Assembly: GCA_964637695.1 (NCBI GenBank)
Contig: CAZWVF010000003.1
Coordinates: forward strand, 22,947-86,946
Direction of reading: 5' to 3'
DNA length: 64,000 nt
Source of the DNA: JAGLTZ01 sp964637695
GTDB taxonomy: Bacteria; Blakebacterota; Blakebacteria; Blakebacterales; Blakebacteraceae
The position numbers and the translations under genes are program-made. This document shows positions 1-9,401 of this stretch, piece by piece. Each line of letters opens with the position of its first letter. Positions within the stretch are counted from its first letter, which is position 1. The notes beneath the pieces are model-generated. The model worked only from the letters and a program-made list of their open reading frames with translations. It was not told where the DNA came from and ran no database searches.

Positions 1-125
1 GCTGTCTCGGTTTCGACTTTACAGCAGCAGGTTTAGGATACCACCTCCGCTCCCCTTTCTGTTACTGTCTAATTATCATCCCTCTGTTTTTCAGTGTGGT
101 CACTCGTATGGAGCAGATCGATATG

Positions 126-1370
126 GCAGAAGAGAAGAAACAGCTCAGAAAGAAAATTGAAGCGACGACTGAGATGGCCCGGATAATGGGCGAATACTTT
201 TATGAACTGGATAAGGCAGCGAAGTCACCCGAAAAGAAAGTGGCATGGTGCACCAGTGTCGGTCCCGCGGAGCTGCTGCGTGCAATGGGATTCTACGTTC
301 ACTTTCCCGAGAACCACGGCGCCATACTGGGAAGCAGCCGGATGGCCTCCGACCTGATCCCCTATGCAAACGCTATCGGTTACTCGCCCGATATCTGTTC
401 ATACCTGACCTCCGATGTCGGGGCATATCTGCAGGGAGTCACTCCTCTCTCCAGGGTATATGAGGGAATTGAAAGCATACCTGAACCAGATGTCCTGGTG
501 TTCAATACCAACCAGTGCAGGGCCGTTCAGGACTGGCTTGCCTGGTTTGGCAGGGAGTTCGACGCTCCGGTTCTGGGAATACATACACACAGAGGGATAT
601 CGGATGTTACCAACCTCCACATAAATTCGATAACCGCACAACTGGAGGCACTGGTCAATCCACTGGAGGAAATCATGGGAAGTCCTCTGGATCCCGCCGA
701 GCTGGAAAGGGTGGTGGGACTCTCCCGTGAATGTTCTGAATTATGGAAAAAGGTTCTGGATACGGCAGCAGCAAGGCCGTCTCCATTCACTTTCTTTGAC
801 GGTACCATTCACATGGGTCCGGCGGTCGTTCTGCGTGGAACCCAGCCGGCAATAGACTACTACAAACTGTTGCTGGCCGAACTTGAATCGAGAATATCCA
901 GTGGTGAAGGGGCGGTAGAGGGAGAAGAGTTCAGACTTTACTGGGAGGGGATGCCGATATGGGGCAGGCTGCGCGCTCACTCCGAACTCTTTGCCTCCAA
1001 CCGTGCGTGCGTGCTTGCCTCCACATACTGCAACAGCTGGATCTTCACCCGGTTCGATGGAGCTGATCCCTTCAAAAGCATGGCAAGGGCGTATACTGAA
1101 CTATTCATCGTCCGTTCCGACGAGATAAAGGAGCAGTATATAAAGGAGATGTTCGACACCTTCCAGATCGATGGCATCATCTACCACGATGCCAGGACCT
1201 GTCTCGACAACACCAACAGCCGGTTCGGCATGCCTCAGAGACTGGAGGAGGAAACGGGTATACCGAGCCTGACCATAAATGGTGACCTGAACGACCTCCG
1301 GTGTCTCAGTGATGAACAGACCAATACCAGTATCGAAGCGTTCATAGAGCAGCTCGAGGAGATGCGATAG
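126..1370 (+). CDS. 2-hydroxyacyl-CoA dehydratase / benzoyl-CoA reductase-family subunit (HgdB/BcrB-like)
   Basis: The protein belongs to the HgdB/BcrB/BcrC family, whose members hold a [4Fe-4S] cluster and the acyl-CoA site of radical dehydratases and dearomatising reductases. Three cysteines lie in the family's usual places: about C52 (AWCTSVG), C101 (DICSYL) and C141 (NQCRAV), counted from the GTG at 96. The C-terminal DARTCLDN and GIPSLTINGD stretches are also typical. I chose the ATG at 126 because GGAG lies upstream and the protein then starts MAEEKK; ATG 108 and GTG 96 are alternatives. It is a single subunit without its partner here, so the partner may lie left of the window. The next gene starts one base after the stop, so they are probably co-transcribed. 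Family assignment is firm; the substrate is unknown. Confidence 0.8.
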   Translation, partial: AEEKKQLRKKIEATTEMARIMGEYFYELDKAAKSPEKKVAWCTSVGPAELLRAMGFYVHFPENHGAILGSSRMASDLIPYANAIGYSPDICSYLTSDVGAYLQGVTPLSRVYEGIESIPEPDVLVFNTNQCRAVQDWLAWFGREFDAPVLGIHTHRGISDVTNLHINSITAQLEALVNPLEEIMGSPLDPAELERVVGLSRECSELWKKVLDTAAARPSPFTFFDGTIHMGPAVVLRGTQPAIDYYKLLLAELESRISSGEGAVEGEEFRLYWEGMPIWGRLRAHSELFASNRACVLASTYCNSWIFTRFDGADPFKSMARAYTELFIVRSDEIKEQYIKEMFDTFQIDGIIYHDARTCLDNTNSRFGMPQRLEEETGIPSLTINGDLNDLRCLSDEQTNTSIEAFIEQLEEMR

Positions 1371-1371
1371 C

Positions 1372-3450
1372 ATGCTCGATGCACTCTTCTTTCCGAAATC
1401 GGTTGCCGTAATCGGCGCATCGACAAAAGATCTGTCAATAGGCAACAGGATCATCAGGAACCTGCACGACTTCGGTTACAAAGGCTCCATTTATGCCATC
1501 AATCCCAGGGGAGAAGAGGTCAGAGGGCTGGAACCATTCGCGTCCATACTCGATGTTCCAGACGATGTTGAGCTGGTGCACATCGTTATCCCCTCGAAAT
1601 ATGTCCCCCAGGCTGTTGATGACTGCGGGAAGAAGGGTGTCAGGGTAGCGATCATCAACACTGCCGGTTTCAAAGAGGTGGGAGGGGAAGGTGTTGAGCT
1701 GGAGGATCAGGTTGTCGCCAAAGCCGGTGAGTACGGTATCAGGATTTTCGGACCGAACTGCCAGGGGATTATCAACACCGATCCCGATATAAGGGCTTAC
1801 TGCAACTTCACATTCACACGACCTTCAGAAGGTTCCATCTCCATCGTTGCCCAGAGTGGTGGTGTAGGGGAGGTGCTGAACCAGCGATTCTCAGAGCTGG
1901 ATGTTGGAGTCAGGATGTACGCCTCCAACGGCAATGCCTGCGACATTTCCATCCCCGAAGTAATCCGCTACTGGGGATCGGATGAGAAGACCAGAGTGAT
2001 CGTGGTTTACATAGAGAGTCTTGCCGATCCGCTCGAGTTCATGGAGGCAGCCAGGGAGGTAGCTGCCGGCAAGCCTGTCCTCGGCATGAAAGCCGGCCGG
2101 ACGGCAGAAGGTGCCAGGGCTGTCTCCTCCCACACCGGAGGTCTGGCTCAGCAGGAGATCGCGATAGAACTGATATTCAATAAGACCGGTATCGTGACCT
2201 TCCGGGACCAGGAGGAACTGTGTCAGGCGGCGGTGGCCTTTGCTTCTCAACCTGTTCCCGGTGGTAACAGGGTAGGGCTGATTACCAATACCGGTGGACC
2301 GGCCATTATCGCGACAGACGAGCTGGTAGATGCCGGCCTGGTTATCCCTCCACTCTCTGATAAGGCCGAAAACATTCTTAAGGAAAAGCTGCATGCTGCT
2401 GCCTCCATTTCCAATCCGATAGACGTACTGGCAACTGCAGGAGCGGAACACTTCAAAGCGGCCGCTGATGTATTGATGGATGAAGAGGAGATAGACAGCA
2501 TATACATTAATTTCGTCACGCCTTTCTTCGTCGATAACGAAAGTGTCGCGCGGGTACTGGTAGAGGTTAACCAGGCCGGTTTCAAGCCCGTTGTCTGCAA
2601 TCTCATGACCGACAGGGTTGAGTGGGCCGATACGCTCAGGATCCTGAAAGAGGGAGGGATCCCCTGTTACAGTTTCGCCGAAACTGCCGCAAAGGCTCTG
2701 GCTGCCATGACACGTTATGGCGGGCTGCGCTCCAGGAATGTGGGCGAATCCCCTGCCTTTGATGATATAGATCGTGTGCAGGCGGAGAAAGTCATTGAAA
2801 ACGCCACGACCGGTGGAACAGGAATGTTGACTACCACGCAGGTACACAGACTGCTGGAGGCATACGGGATACCTGCCGCGGCCTGGAAGGTGGCAACATC
2901 CGCATCGGAAGCTGTCGCCGCAGCAGGGGAAATAGGTTTTCCGGTAGTTGTGAAAGTCGATTCCACGTCGATTGTTCACAAATCCGACGAAGGTGGTGTA
3001 GCAGTTGATCTGAGCGATGCAGAATCGGTTGAATCTGTTGTGAACGGGATGAACGAGAGATTTGGAGCCGACGATCTCAGGTTCCTGGTTCAGAAATATG
3101 TGCCGGGTGGGAGGGAAGTGATAATAGGGGCGACGGCTGAAGAAGGTCTGGGACACCTTATCATGATCGGACTGGGTGGCATCCTTGTTGAAGTTCTCAA
3201 GGATGTGTCGTTCGCGATAACCCCTGTGACGGAGTATGAAGCCCGGGAGCTGATGAGTTCACTTAAATCATATCCTGTACTGGAAGGGATTCGGGGTGAG
3301 GAGGGGGTCAACAGGGATGCACTGATCGGAATCGTGCTGAGGATCTCACAGATGGTTACCGATCATCCCTCCATTCGGGAGATTGACCTGAATCCCGTTA
3401 TCGCCTGTGAGAAGTATGTGTCTGTTGTCGATGCCAGGATCGTAATCTGA
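1372..3450 (+). CDS. acyl-CoA synthetase, ADP (NDP)-forming, fused alpha-beta type
   Basis: The enzyme would interconvert acyl-CoA, ADP and phosphate with acid, CoA and ATP, conserving energy from a CoA thioester or activating an acid. The 692 residues show a CoA-binding Rossmann domain at the N terminus (VAVIGAS), then succinyl-CoA-ligase-like domains with the phospho-histidine motif SSHTGGLA (about H254), and an ATP-grasp domain over the last 210 residues (FPVVVKVDS, then EIDLNPV). This is the full domain set of the fused family. A GAGGAG Shine-Dalgarno lies in the end of the upstream gene. Beside a dehydratase subunit and a second CoA ligase it probably serves aromatic or alicyclic acid catabolism; the substrate cannot be read from sequence. 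Confidence 0.88.
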   Translation: MLDALFFPKSVAVIGASTKDLSIGNRIIRNLHDFGYKGSIYAINPRGEEVRGLEPFASILDVPDDVELVHIVIPSKYVPQAVDDCGKKGVRVAIINTAGFKEVGGEGVELEDQVVAKAGEYGIRIFGPNCQGIINTDPDIRAYCNFTFTRPSEGSISIVAQSGGVGEVLNQRFSELDVGVRMYASNGNACDISIPEVIRYWGSDEKTRVIVVYIESLADPLEFMEAAREVAAGKPVLGMKAGRTAEGARAVSSHTGGLAQQEIAIELIFNKTGIVTFRDQEELCQAAVAFASQPVPGGNRVGLITNTGGPAIIATDELVDAGLVIPPLSDKAENILKEKLHAAASISNPIDVLATAGAEHFKAAADVLMDEEEIDSIYINFVTPFFVDNESVARVLVEVNQAGFKPVVCNLMTDRVEWADTLRILKEGGIPCYSFAETAAKALAAMTRYGGLRSRNVGESPAFDDIDRVQAEKVIENATTGGTGMLTTTQVHRLLEAYGIPAAAWKVATSASEAVAAAGEIGFPVVVKVDSTSIVHKSDEGGVAVDLSDAESVESVVNGMNERFGADDLRFLVQKYVPGGREVIIGATAEEGLGHLIMIGLGGILVEVLKDVSFAITPVTEYEARELMSSLKSYPVLEGIRGEEGVNRDALIGIVLRISQMVTDHPSIREIDLNPVIACEKYVSVVDARIVI

Positions 3451-3491
3451 AGTGTCCTGAGTCAGGGCACAAGGAGGGAGGGCAATACCAG

Positions 3492-5045
3492 GTGGCTGAA
3501 TGGCTGAACCTTGGAGAGATATTAAGGGTAAATGCGGGCAAGTTCCGGGGGAAGATATGCCTGAAGGATGCAGAGCGAAGCCTTACTTTCGAAGAGGTCA
3601 ACTCCAGGGTCAACCGTCTGGCTCAGGGGTTCCTGGATATCGGGCTGAAAAAGGGAGATCGTGTGGCGGTCTTCCTCGATAACTCGGTCGAGATCTGTGA
3701 AGTCTATTTTGCAGCAGCCAAAACCGGTGTCGTGGTTGCACCGATCAATTTCCGTCTCGATCCGAAGACAGTCTGTTATATTACCGACAATTCCGATGCC
3801 AGGGCGCTGGTTGTGCACGATGAGTGGACGCCGATGTTCGATGAGATGAAGGGTGATCTGCCGCGTGTCGAACATTTCCTCAGCGTTGGTGAAGAGAGTT
3901 CCGGATGGACTGATTATGAAAGTTTTCTGAGCAGTTACCCCGATAAGGAACCACATGCAGCGGTCCTGCCCTCCGATCCATGGTTGCAGCCGTACACCTC
4001 AGGTACTACAGGGGTACCGAAGGGTATTGTCAGGTCCCACGAATCGTATATCGCCTTCTATCTGATCAACGCCGGTGATTTCGGTTTCACGAGCCGGGAC
4101 ATCTGCCTGAACGTCATGCCCCTCTGTCATGTGAACTCCACCTTCTTCACATTCACATTCACATATATAGGAGGCGCGGCGTATATCCACCCGGCCAGAT
4201 CTTTCCAGCCACTGGAGATACTCGAAGTTATCGAGAGAGAGAAGATCACCTTCATATCCCTGATCCCGACCCACTATAACATCATCCTGAACGCTCCAAG
4301 GGAGGAGGCCGAGAAGTACGACGTTTCCTCGATACGAAAACTTCTCTGTTCCTCAGCCCCTGTATTCGCCGAATGTAAAAAAGCCGTGATGGAGTTCTTC
4401 CCGGACGCCGAGCTCTATGAGGCATATGGTTCAACAGAGGCCGGCATAGTGACCACCCTCATGCCGTGGGATCAGATGAGTCATCTTGGATCAATCGGAA
4501 AGGAATCGGCCGGTACAGACACAATCAAACTGCTCGACGAGGATGGCAATGAGGTCCCCGTGGGAGAGGTCGGGGAGATCTACTCCCGCAGCCCGATGAT
4601 GTTCACCGAGTACTACAAGATGCCTGAGATGACCAGGATCTCATTCAGGGGTGATTATTTCTCAGCGGGTGATATGGGCAGAAAAGATACCGATGGTTAC
4701 TACAGCATCGTCGACCGGAAGGACAACATGATCATCACCGGCGGTGAGCATGTTTACCCATCGGAAGTGGAGAGTGTCATATGCTCCCACCCGGGAGTTT
4801 TCAGTGCGGCGGTGATCGGACTGCCCCACGAGAAATGGGGTGAGGCAGTTACTGCCATCGTGGTTCCCAGGGATGATCATTCTCTGGAAGAGGAAGAGAT
4901 TATCACTCATTGTGCCGGTGAACTGGCGTTATTCAAAAAGCCGAAGGCGGTAATATTCATTTCACAGGATGAGATGCCCACAACGGGCAGCGGCAAGATA
5001 CTGCACCGGGTACTTCGAGAACGCTTCAGTGGCGGGCAGACCTGA
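3492..5045 (+). CDS. AMP-forming acyl-CoA synthetase / CoA ligase
   Basis: This adenylate-forming enzyme activates a carboxylic acid to its CoA thioester through an acyl-AMP. It carries the P-loop motif YTSGTTGVPKG near residue 168, the YEAYGSTE motif, the hinge GDMGRKDTDGYYSIVDRKD, and the C-terminal catalytic lysine in PTTGSGKILHR. The length (517 aa) is normal. The start is a GTG preceded by AAGGAGGG about 14 nt upstream. It lies directly downstream of the ADP-forming synthetase and upstream of a Had-type dehydrogenase, so benzoate or an alicyclic acid is a reasonable guess for the substrate. It is not clearly a benzoate-CoA ligase by sequence. Confidence 0.85.
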   Translation: MAEWLNLGEILRVNAGKFRGKICLKDAERSLTFEEVNSRVNRLAQGFLDIGLKKGDRVAVFLDNSVEICEVYFAAAKTGVVVAPINFRLDPKTVCYITDNSDARALVVHDEWTPMFDEMKGDLPRVEHFLSVGEESSGWTDYESFLSSYPDKEPHAAVLPSDPWLQPYTSGTTGVPKGIVRSHESYIAFYLINAGDFGFTSRDICLNVMPLCHVNSTFFTFTFTYIGGAAYIHPARSFQPLEILEVIEREKITFISLIPTHYNIILNAPREEAEKYDVSSIRKLLCSSAPVFAECKKAVMEFFPDAELYEAYGSTEAGIVTTLMPWDQMSHLGSIGKESAGTDTIKLLDEDGNEVPVGEVGEIYSRSPMMFTEYYKMPEMTRISFRGDYFSAGDMGRKDTDGYYSIVDRKDNMIITGGEHVYPSEVESVICSHPGVFSAAVIGLPHEKWGEAVTAIVVPRDDHSLEEEEIITHCAGELALFKKPKAVIFISQDEMPTTGSGKILHRVLRERFSGGQT

Positions 5046-5076
5046 CAATCACTGATAACATAACGGGGAAAACATC

Positions 5077-6144
5077 ATGGAAGATGCGATGACCATCAGA
5101 GGATGGATGATGACAGGTGCCGGTCAGCCTTTCGAAGAAGGCTCGATTCCGGTCGAATCGATACAGCCGGGTGAAGCTCTCATCGAAGTTGCCGGATGCG
5201 GTGTCTGTCATACAGATATCTCCTTCCTGCATTTTGGTGTCAAGACGCGCGCCGGGCTTCCCCTGGTCCTGGGGCATGAAATCAGCGGTACGGTTGTGGA
5301 GGTCGGCGATGGGGTGGACGCTTCACTGGCCGGCAAACCGGTCCTTGTGCCGGCTGTCCTGCCATGCGGTGAATGCGAATTATGCAGGTCGGGTGACCTC
5401 AGAATCTGTCGTGCACAGATAATGCCCGGCAATGACCGGCATGGGGGCTTCGCATCTCATGTTGTTGTGCCGGCTCGTTATCTATGTCCGGTCGATGATA
5501 CGGTACTGGCAGATCACAAACTGTGGGAGCTGGCAATCGTATCAGATGCCGTAACCACACCGTTTCAGGCTGTCAGACTTTCCAACCTCAAGGAGGACGA
5601 TCTGGCGGTGGTTATCGGAACAGGTGGGATCGGGATCCATGCTGTGCAGATAGCAGCGGCGGTGGGAGCGAAAGTAGTGGCTCTCGATATTGATGATGTC
5701 AAACTGGATGTGGCTTCCAGGCATGGTGCCGATGCCGTTATCAATGTATCCGGTCTGGATATCAAAGAGATCAGGGGAAACCTCAAAGAAGAAGTATCAC
5801 GCATCGGTGCACCGAAATTGAAATGGAGGATATTCGAGACATCCGGAGTGGGAGCGGGGCAGGAGCTGGCCTACTCCCTGCTCAATTTCGGAGCTCATCT
5901 GGCAGTTGTCGGTTTCACGATGGACAAGCTGGAGTTGAGGTTGAGCAATCTGATGGCATTCGATGCAACCGCCATGGGGAACTGGGGCAGCGATCCGACG
6001 CTCTATGCCGAAGTGCTCGACTGGATAGCCGACGGTAGAATCCAGGTTAAGCCATTTATTGAAAAACATCCTCTAAGTTCGATTAACGAGGTGTTTGATT
6101 CGGTGCATGCAGGAGAACTTCAGGGCAGGGCAGTTCTCGTTTAA
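5077..6144 (+). CDS. had: 6-hydroxycyclohex-1-ene-1-carbonyl-CoA dehydrogenase (Had/BzdX type)
   Basis: This is a zinc-dependent medium-chain dehydrogenase that closely follows the Had family, which oxidises the hydroxylated ring product after benzoyl-CoA reduction using NAD. It shows the catalytic-zinc motif GCGVCHTD, GHEISG, the structural-zinc cysteines in PCGECELCRSGDLRIC, and the Rossmann motif GTGGIGIHAVQIAA. Family-specific stretches include MPGN followed by GGFASHVVVPARYLC, SDAVTTPFQAV, KIFE-like WRIFETSGVGAGQELA and the ending GRAVLV. A GGGGAA ribosome-binding site precedes the ATG. It faces the bzd operon across about 1.6 kb; the dienoyl-CoA hydratase and ring hydrolase of the pathway are not in the window. 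Confidence 0.82.
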   Translation: MEDAMTIRGWMMTGAGQPFEEGSIPVESIQPGEALIEVAGCGVCHTDISFLHFGVKTRAGLPLVLGHEISGTVVEVGDGVDASLAGKPVLVPAVLPCGECELCRSGDLRICRAQIMPGNDRHGGFASHVVVPARYLCPVDDTVLADHKLWELAIVSDAVTTPFQAVRLSNLKEDDLAVVIGTGGIGIHAVQIAAAVGAKVVALDIDDVKLDVASRHGADAVINVSGLDIKEIRGNLKEEVSRIGAPKLKWRIFETSGVGAGQELAYSLLNFGAHLAVVGFTMDKLELRLSNLMAFDATAMGNWGSDPTLYAEVLDWIADGRIQVKPFIEKHPLSSINEVFDSVHAGELQGRAVLV

Positions 6145-6160
6145 TCAGAGGAGTTGTAGA

Positions 6161-6736
6161 ATGTCACTCACCGAATCGACAATGCTGCCAATCGGCACTG
6201 TCGCTCCTGATTTCATTCTCCCTGACACCGACGGATCGAAGGTATCGCTGGAAGATCTGTCCGGCAATGTCGGGCTGGCAGTGATCTTCATGTGCAACCA
6301 CTGCCCCTACGTGAAACACATACAGTTCAAGCTGGCAGATCTGGCCTGGGAGTATCAGGAACCGGGGATTCAGTTCGTCGGAATCAACTCGAACGATATC
6401 GAGGCGTATCCCGAAGACAGTCCCGAGCTCATGAGAGATGATAAAGCACGGGTCGGCTATCCCTTCCCATATCTGTTCGATGAGACCCAGGATATTGCCA
6501 AAGCCTACCGGGCAGCCTGCACACCCGACATCTACCTGTTCGACGGTGACAATAAACTTGTATACCGTGGCCAGTTCGACAGCAGCCGCCCGAATTCGGG
6601 TGACCCGACCGGCGAGGATCTCCAGGCAGCGATGGACGCTCTTCTGGACAACCTGCCGGTGCCGGAAGATCAGGTCCCGAGCATCGGATGCAACATCAAG
6701 TGGAAGCCGGGAAACAGTCCTGACTACTTCGAGTAG
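6161..6736 (+). CDS. thioredoxin-family (AhpC/TSA-like redoxin) protein
   Basis: The 191-residue protein has a thioredoxin fold with the redox motif MCNHCPYVKH (CxxC) and the peroxiredoxin-like entry GTVAPDFILPDTDGS. A conserved cis-proline segment follows (CTPDIYLF). The longer frame begins inside the upstream dehydrogenase, but the ATG at 6161 follows GAGGAG by about 7 nt and gives the normal family N terminus. There is no signal peptide, so it should be cytoplasmic. It is the last gene of the plus-strand operon and converges on the bzd operon. A role in oxygen or thiol protection of the oxygen-sensitive reductase is only an inference from position. Confidence 0.8.
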   Translation: MSLTESTMLPIGTVAPDFILPDTDGSKVSLEDLSGNVGLAVIFMCNHCPYVKHIQFKLADLAWEYQEPGIQFVGINSNDIEAYPEDSPELMRDDKARVGYPFPYLFDETQDIAKAYRAACTPDIYLFDGDNKLVYRGQFDSSRPNSGDPTGEDLQAAMDALLDNLPVPEDQVPSIGCNIKWKPGNSPDYFE

Positions 6737-6847
6737 TACTCGCTCAATGGGTACCGATCACAATAGATCTTCTTTCTGGTGCCCGCTCACCGTGCAACTA
6801 TGGTCGATCCTGTAGAAGCGCTGAACTACGAGTAGGCTCGGGACACT

Positions 6848-9343
6848 CTAAAAGAGGTCGTCCAGTTCGTCCGCCGAGCCTTCCGGCATCTCTCCCTGCT
6901 CCTGAAGAGTCCTCTGCAGCAGTTCGCTCTCCAGTTTCGTAAACATCGGATCGAGCTGATAAATGAAGTAGGGGATACCCTCATCCTGGTTCAATCTGGC
7001 TGTAAGGGCCTCCACCAGGTCGGGAGCGCCGACAACGGCCACAACCTTTCCAGACGCATCCAATAGCTGGTATGCACCTGGTTCAGCCGGAACTTCAGCA
7101 ACCTGCCCGGCAGTGAAATCAAACCATTCACGCGGAGGCAGGGCAGCAGGCTCGATCTCCAGGCGGGTGTCGCAGCGCAGACAGCGGCCACCTTCGGCTT
7201 CCGACCCGCTGCAGGTCAGACCCGGTTCCACGGTATTGAATGATCTGCGTTCTTCCAGGGCCGGCCGGGGCATCTCCTGCCGCTGCAACGCCGCGAATCC
7301 TTCTGCACACCCCGGATATGACGGAATTGAATCACGTTCAATCAATTGAAGCGAGATATCTCCGGAACCTCCCAGGAAGGAATCAACAGCTTCAGCAGTG
7401 CGTCTGGCGGAGGCAACAGCCTCTATAACCGATAGAGGGCCGGTGGCGAAATCGCCTGCAGCGAATACTTCCGGTCGATCAGTCGTGCCTTTCCCGGCAT
7501 CGATCTTCAGAGGAGAGGCGTTGAAATCCCAGTCTGTCTCCTGACCGATAGCCAGGATCACACTGTCGGCGCGAAAGGAGCATTTTTCACTGTCGTCATA
7601 TGTAGGAGAAAATCTCCCCTCCTGGTTAAAAACTGAGATACATCGTCTGAACTCGATACCCTTCACTGCTCCATCATCGCTGTGGATAGAAGTGGGTCCC
7701 CACCTGTGGTGGATGTTCACACCCTCTTCGAGGGCCTCCCTGATCTCCGTTTCGTATGCAGGTATCTCATCTTCAGATTCGAGGCAGAGCAGGTCGATCT
7801 TTTCGGCACCAAGTCTCCAGGCCGACCGTGCCACATCGATGGCAACGTTGCCGCCGCCTACGATCACACAACTGCCGTGCAGATCAGGAGCTGTTCCGAT
7901 GTTGATCTCACGCAGGAATTCCAGTCCCCGGTAAACCCCGTCCAGATCGCTTCCAGGCAGGGGAATCGTTTTGCTCCGGCCGGCACCAATGGCGAGAAGC
8001 AGGGCGTTATACCCGTCGCCGAGCAGCTCCTCCACGGTCCCATCACTTCCCAGCTCGAAACCGGTGACTACTTCAATGCCAAGATCGGTGATTTCGGTCA
8101 GTTCACGGTCCAGCCCCCCGCGTGGCAGTCGAAAGGCAGGGATGGCGGTCCGGAGCATGCCCCCGATACCCTCTTCTTTGTCCAGCAGTGTCACTCGATG
8201 TCCGGCAGCGATCAGGAAATAAGATGCCGTCAGCCCGGCCGGGCCGGCACCGATGACGGCAACTTTCTTCCCGGAGGGGGCGGGAGTCGGGAAGGCACTC
8301 TTCCACCTGCCGTCGTCCTCTTCGGCGGCTGTCCTCTTTATCGCCCTGATTGAAATCGGTTCGTTGATTTCACCGCGGCGGCAAACCTGCTCACAGGGGT
8401 GATAGCAGATGTGTCCGAGAGTGAAAGGCATTGGTGCACGTTCCCGAACGACAGCGGCAGCGTCGGCAAAGCGGCCTTCGGCTGCAAGGCCCACGTAGAG
8501 AGGCACGTCGGTTCCGGCAGGGCAGCCGGCCCGGCAGGCGACCAGTGCATCGTGTCGATCTCCTGCAGGAAGATCCCGGTCGCGCAGCGCACCTGTTGGA
8601 CAGACTTCCACGCAGGCTGTGCAGAAATGGCAGTCCGACTCGGCCAGTGAAGGAGCTTTCGCGCCGATCCAGACCCTGCCCTCACTGACCGTGAAGCCAA
8701 TGGCGTCCACTCCGCGCAGATCCCTGCATGCTCTCACGCAGCGAGTGCAGCCGATGCACAGATTGTAATCACGCGTTAAGAGCGGATCACTGGTTGCCTG
8801 CGGTCTGTTTTCGGGATGGAAACGACCCAGATTGGCGGGCAGACCGACATATTCCGCAACCCTTTCAAGTTCGCAGTTGCCCAGCAGAGAGCAGCATCGT
8901 TCATCGACCGGGACATCTGTTGAACAGGGTTCCCTGCTGCAGCCGACCTTCTGTGCACACGTCAGGCATGCGTGAGGATGATGGTGGAAAATCCCGGCCA
9001 GTTTCTCCCGGCGGAGTTCTTTCAGATCTTCTCTTTCGACCTGAACCTGCATGCCCTCTTCGACCCGGGTCATACAGGCTCGAACCGGTTCTGCCAATTC
9101 TTCCACGGCAACCATGCAGAGGCCGCAGCCTTCATCGGGTCTTTCAGCAGACCGGTCGGAGGTGATCTTCTCACTGCCCTGGAATACTTCGGGCCATTCT
9201 TCGAGACCGTCCCAGGGTGGCAGGCCGGGATGAGCGCAGAAGGCAGGTATGTAGAGACCGGCCCCCCTTGAAGCTTTCAGAATAGTGGTACCGGATGGAA
9301 CCTCGACGGCACTGCCATTAATAGTAAGCCTGACGCTGCTCAT
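6848..9343 (-). CDS. bzdV: ferredoxin-reducing NAD(P)H flavoprotein (BzdV-like, NuoG/GltD fusion)
   Basis: The 831-residue protein should move electrons from NAD(P)H to the ferredoxin that feeds benzoyl-CoA reductase. Domains in order: a [2Fe-2S] domain (about C36, C73, C76, C90), a NuoG-type His-Cys cluster site (HHHPHACLTC to about C135), two [4Fe-4S] motifs (CIGCTRCVRAC near 196 and CHFCTACVEVCP near 238), and a GltD-like region with its own cysteines and FAD (VIGAGPAGL) and NAD(P) (VIVGGGNVAIDVA) sites. The last 75 residues look like a degenerate GIY-YIG module. It is the last gene of the bzd operon, as in Azoarcus, where bzdV is proposed to be a ferredoxin oxidoreductase. The electron donor is inferred. 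Confidence 0.8.
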   Translation of the reverse strand: MSSVRLTINGSAVEVPSGTTILKASRGAGLYIPAFCAHPGLPPWDGLEEWPEVFQGSEKITSDRSAERPDEGCGLCMVAVEELAEPVRACMTRVEEGMQVQVEREDLKELRREKLAGIFHHHPHACLTCAQKVGCSREPCSTDVPVDERCCSLLGNCELERVAEYVGLPANLGRFHPENRPQATSDPLLTRDYNLCIGCTRCVRACRDLRGVDAIGFTVSEGRVWIGAKAPSLAESDCHFCTACVEVCPTGALRDRDLPAGDRHDALVACRAGCPAGTDVPLYVGLAAEGRFADAAAVVRERAPMPFTLGHICYHPCEQVCRRGEINEPISIRAIKRTAAEEDDGRWKSAFPTPAPSGKKVAVIGAGPAGLTASYFLIAAGHRVTLLDKEEGIGGMLRTAIPAFRLPRGGLDRELTEITDLGIEVVTGFELGSDGTVEELLGDGYNALLLAIGAGRSKTIPLPGSDLDGVYRGLEFLREINIGTAPDLHGSCVIVGGGNVAIDVARSAWRLGAEKIDLLCLESEDEIPAYETEIREALEEGVNIHHRWGPTSIHSDDGAVKGIEFRRCISVFNQEGRFSPTYDDSEKCSFRADSVILAIGQETDWDFNASPLKIDAGKGTTDRPEVFAAGDFATGPLSVIEAVASARRTAEAVDSFLGGSGDISLQLIERDSIPSYPGCAEGFAALQRQEMPRPALEERRSFNTVEPGLTCSGSEAEGGRCLRCDTRLEIEPAALPPREWFDFTAGQVAEVPAEPGAYQLLDASGKVVAVVGAPDLVEALTARLNQDEGIPYFIYQLDPMFTKLESELLQRTLQEQGEMPEGSADELDDLF

Positions 9344-9401
9344 TATATGACCTTATATGATCTTCATGGGGCTGGAACTAGCCACATGGGATCCTTGAAG
9401 A

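Noticed and set aside
1891..3156. 421-codon frame on the minus strand inside the ADP-forming acyl-CoA synthetase
   Set aside because: It has no family signature and lies wholly antisense to a gene with complete motifs; long antisense frames are common at this base composition.
7682..8353. 223-codon plus-strand frame inside the bzdV-like gene
   Set aside because: Antisense shadow of the GltD-like region; no recognisable domain or ribosome-binding site.
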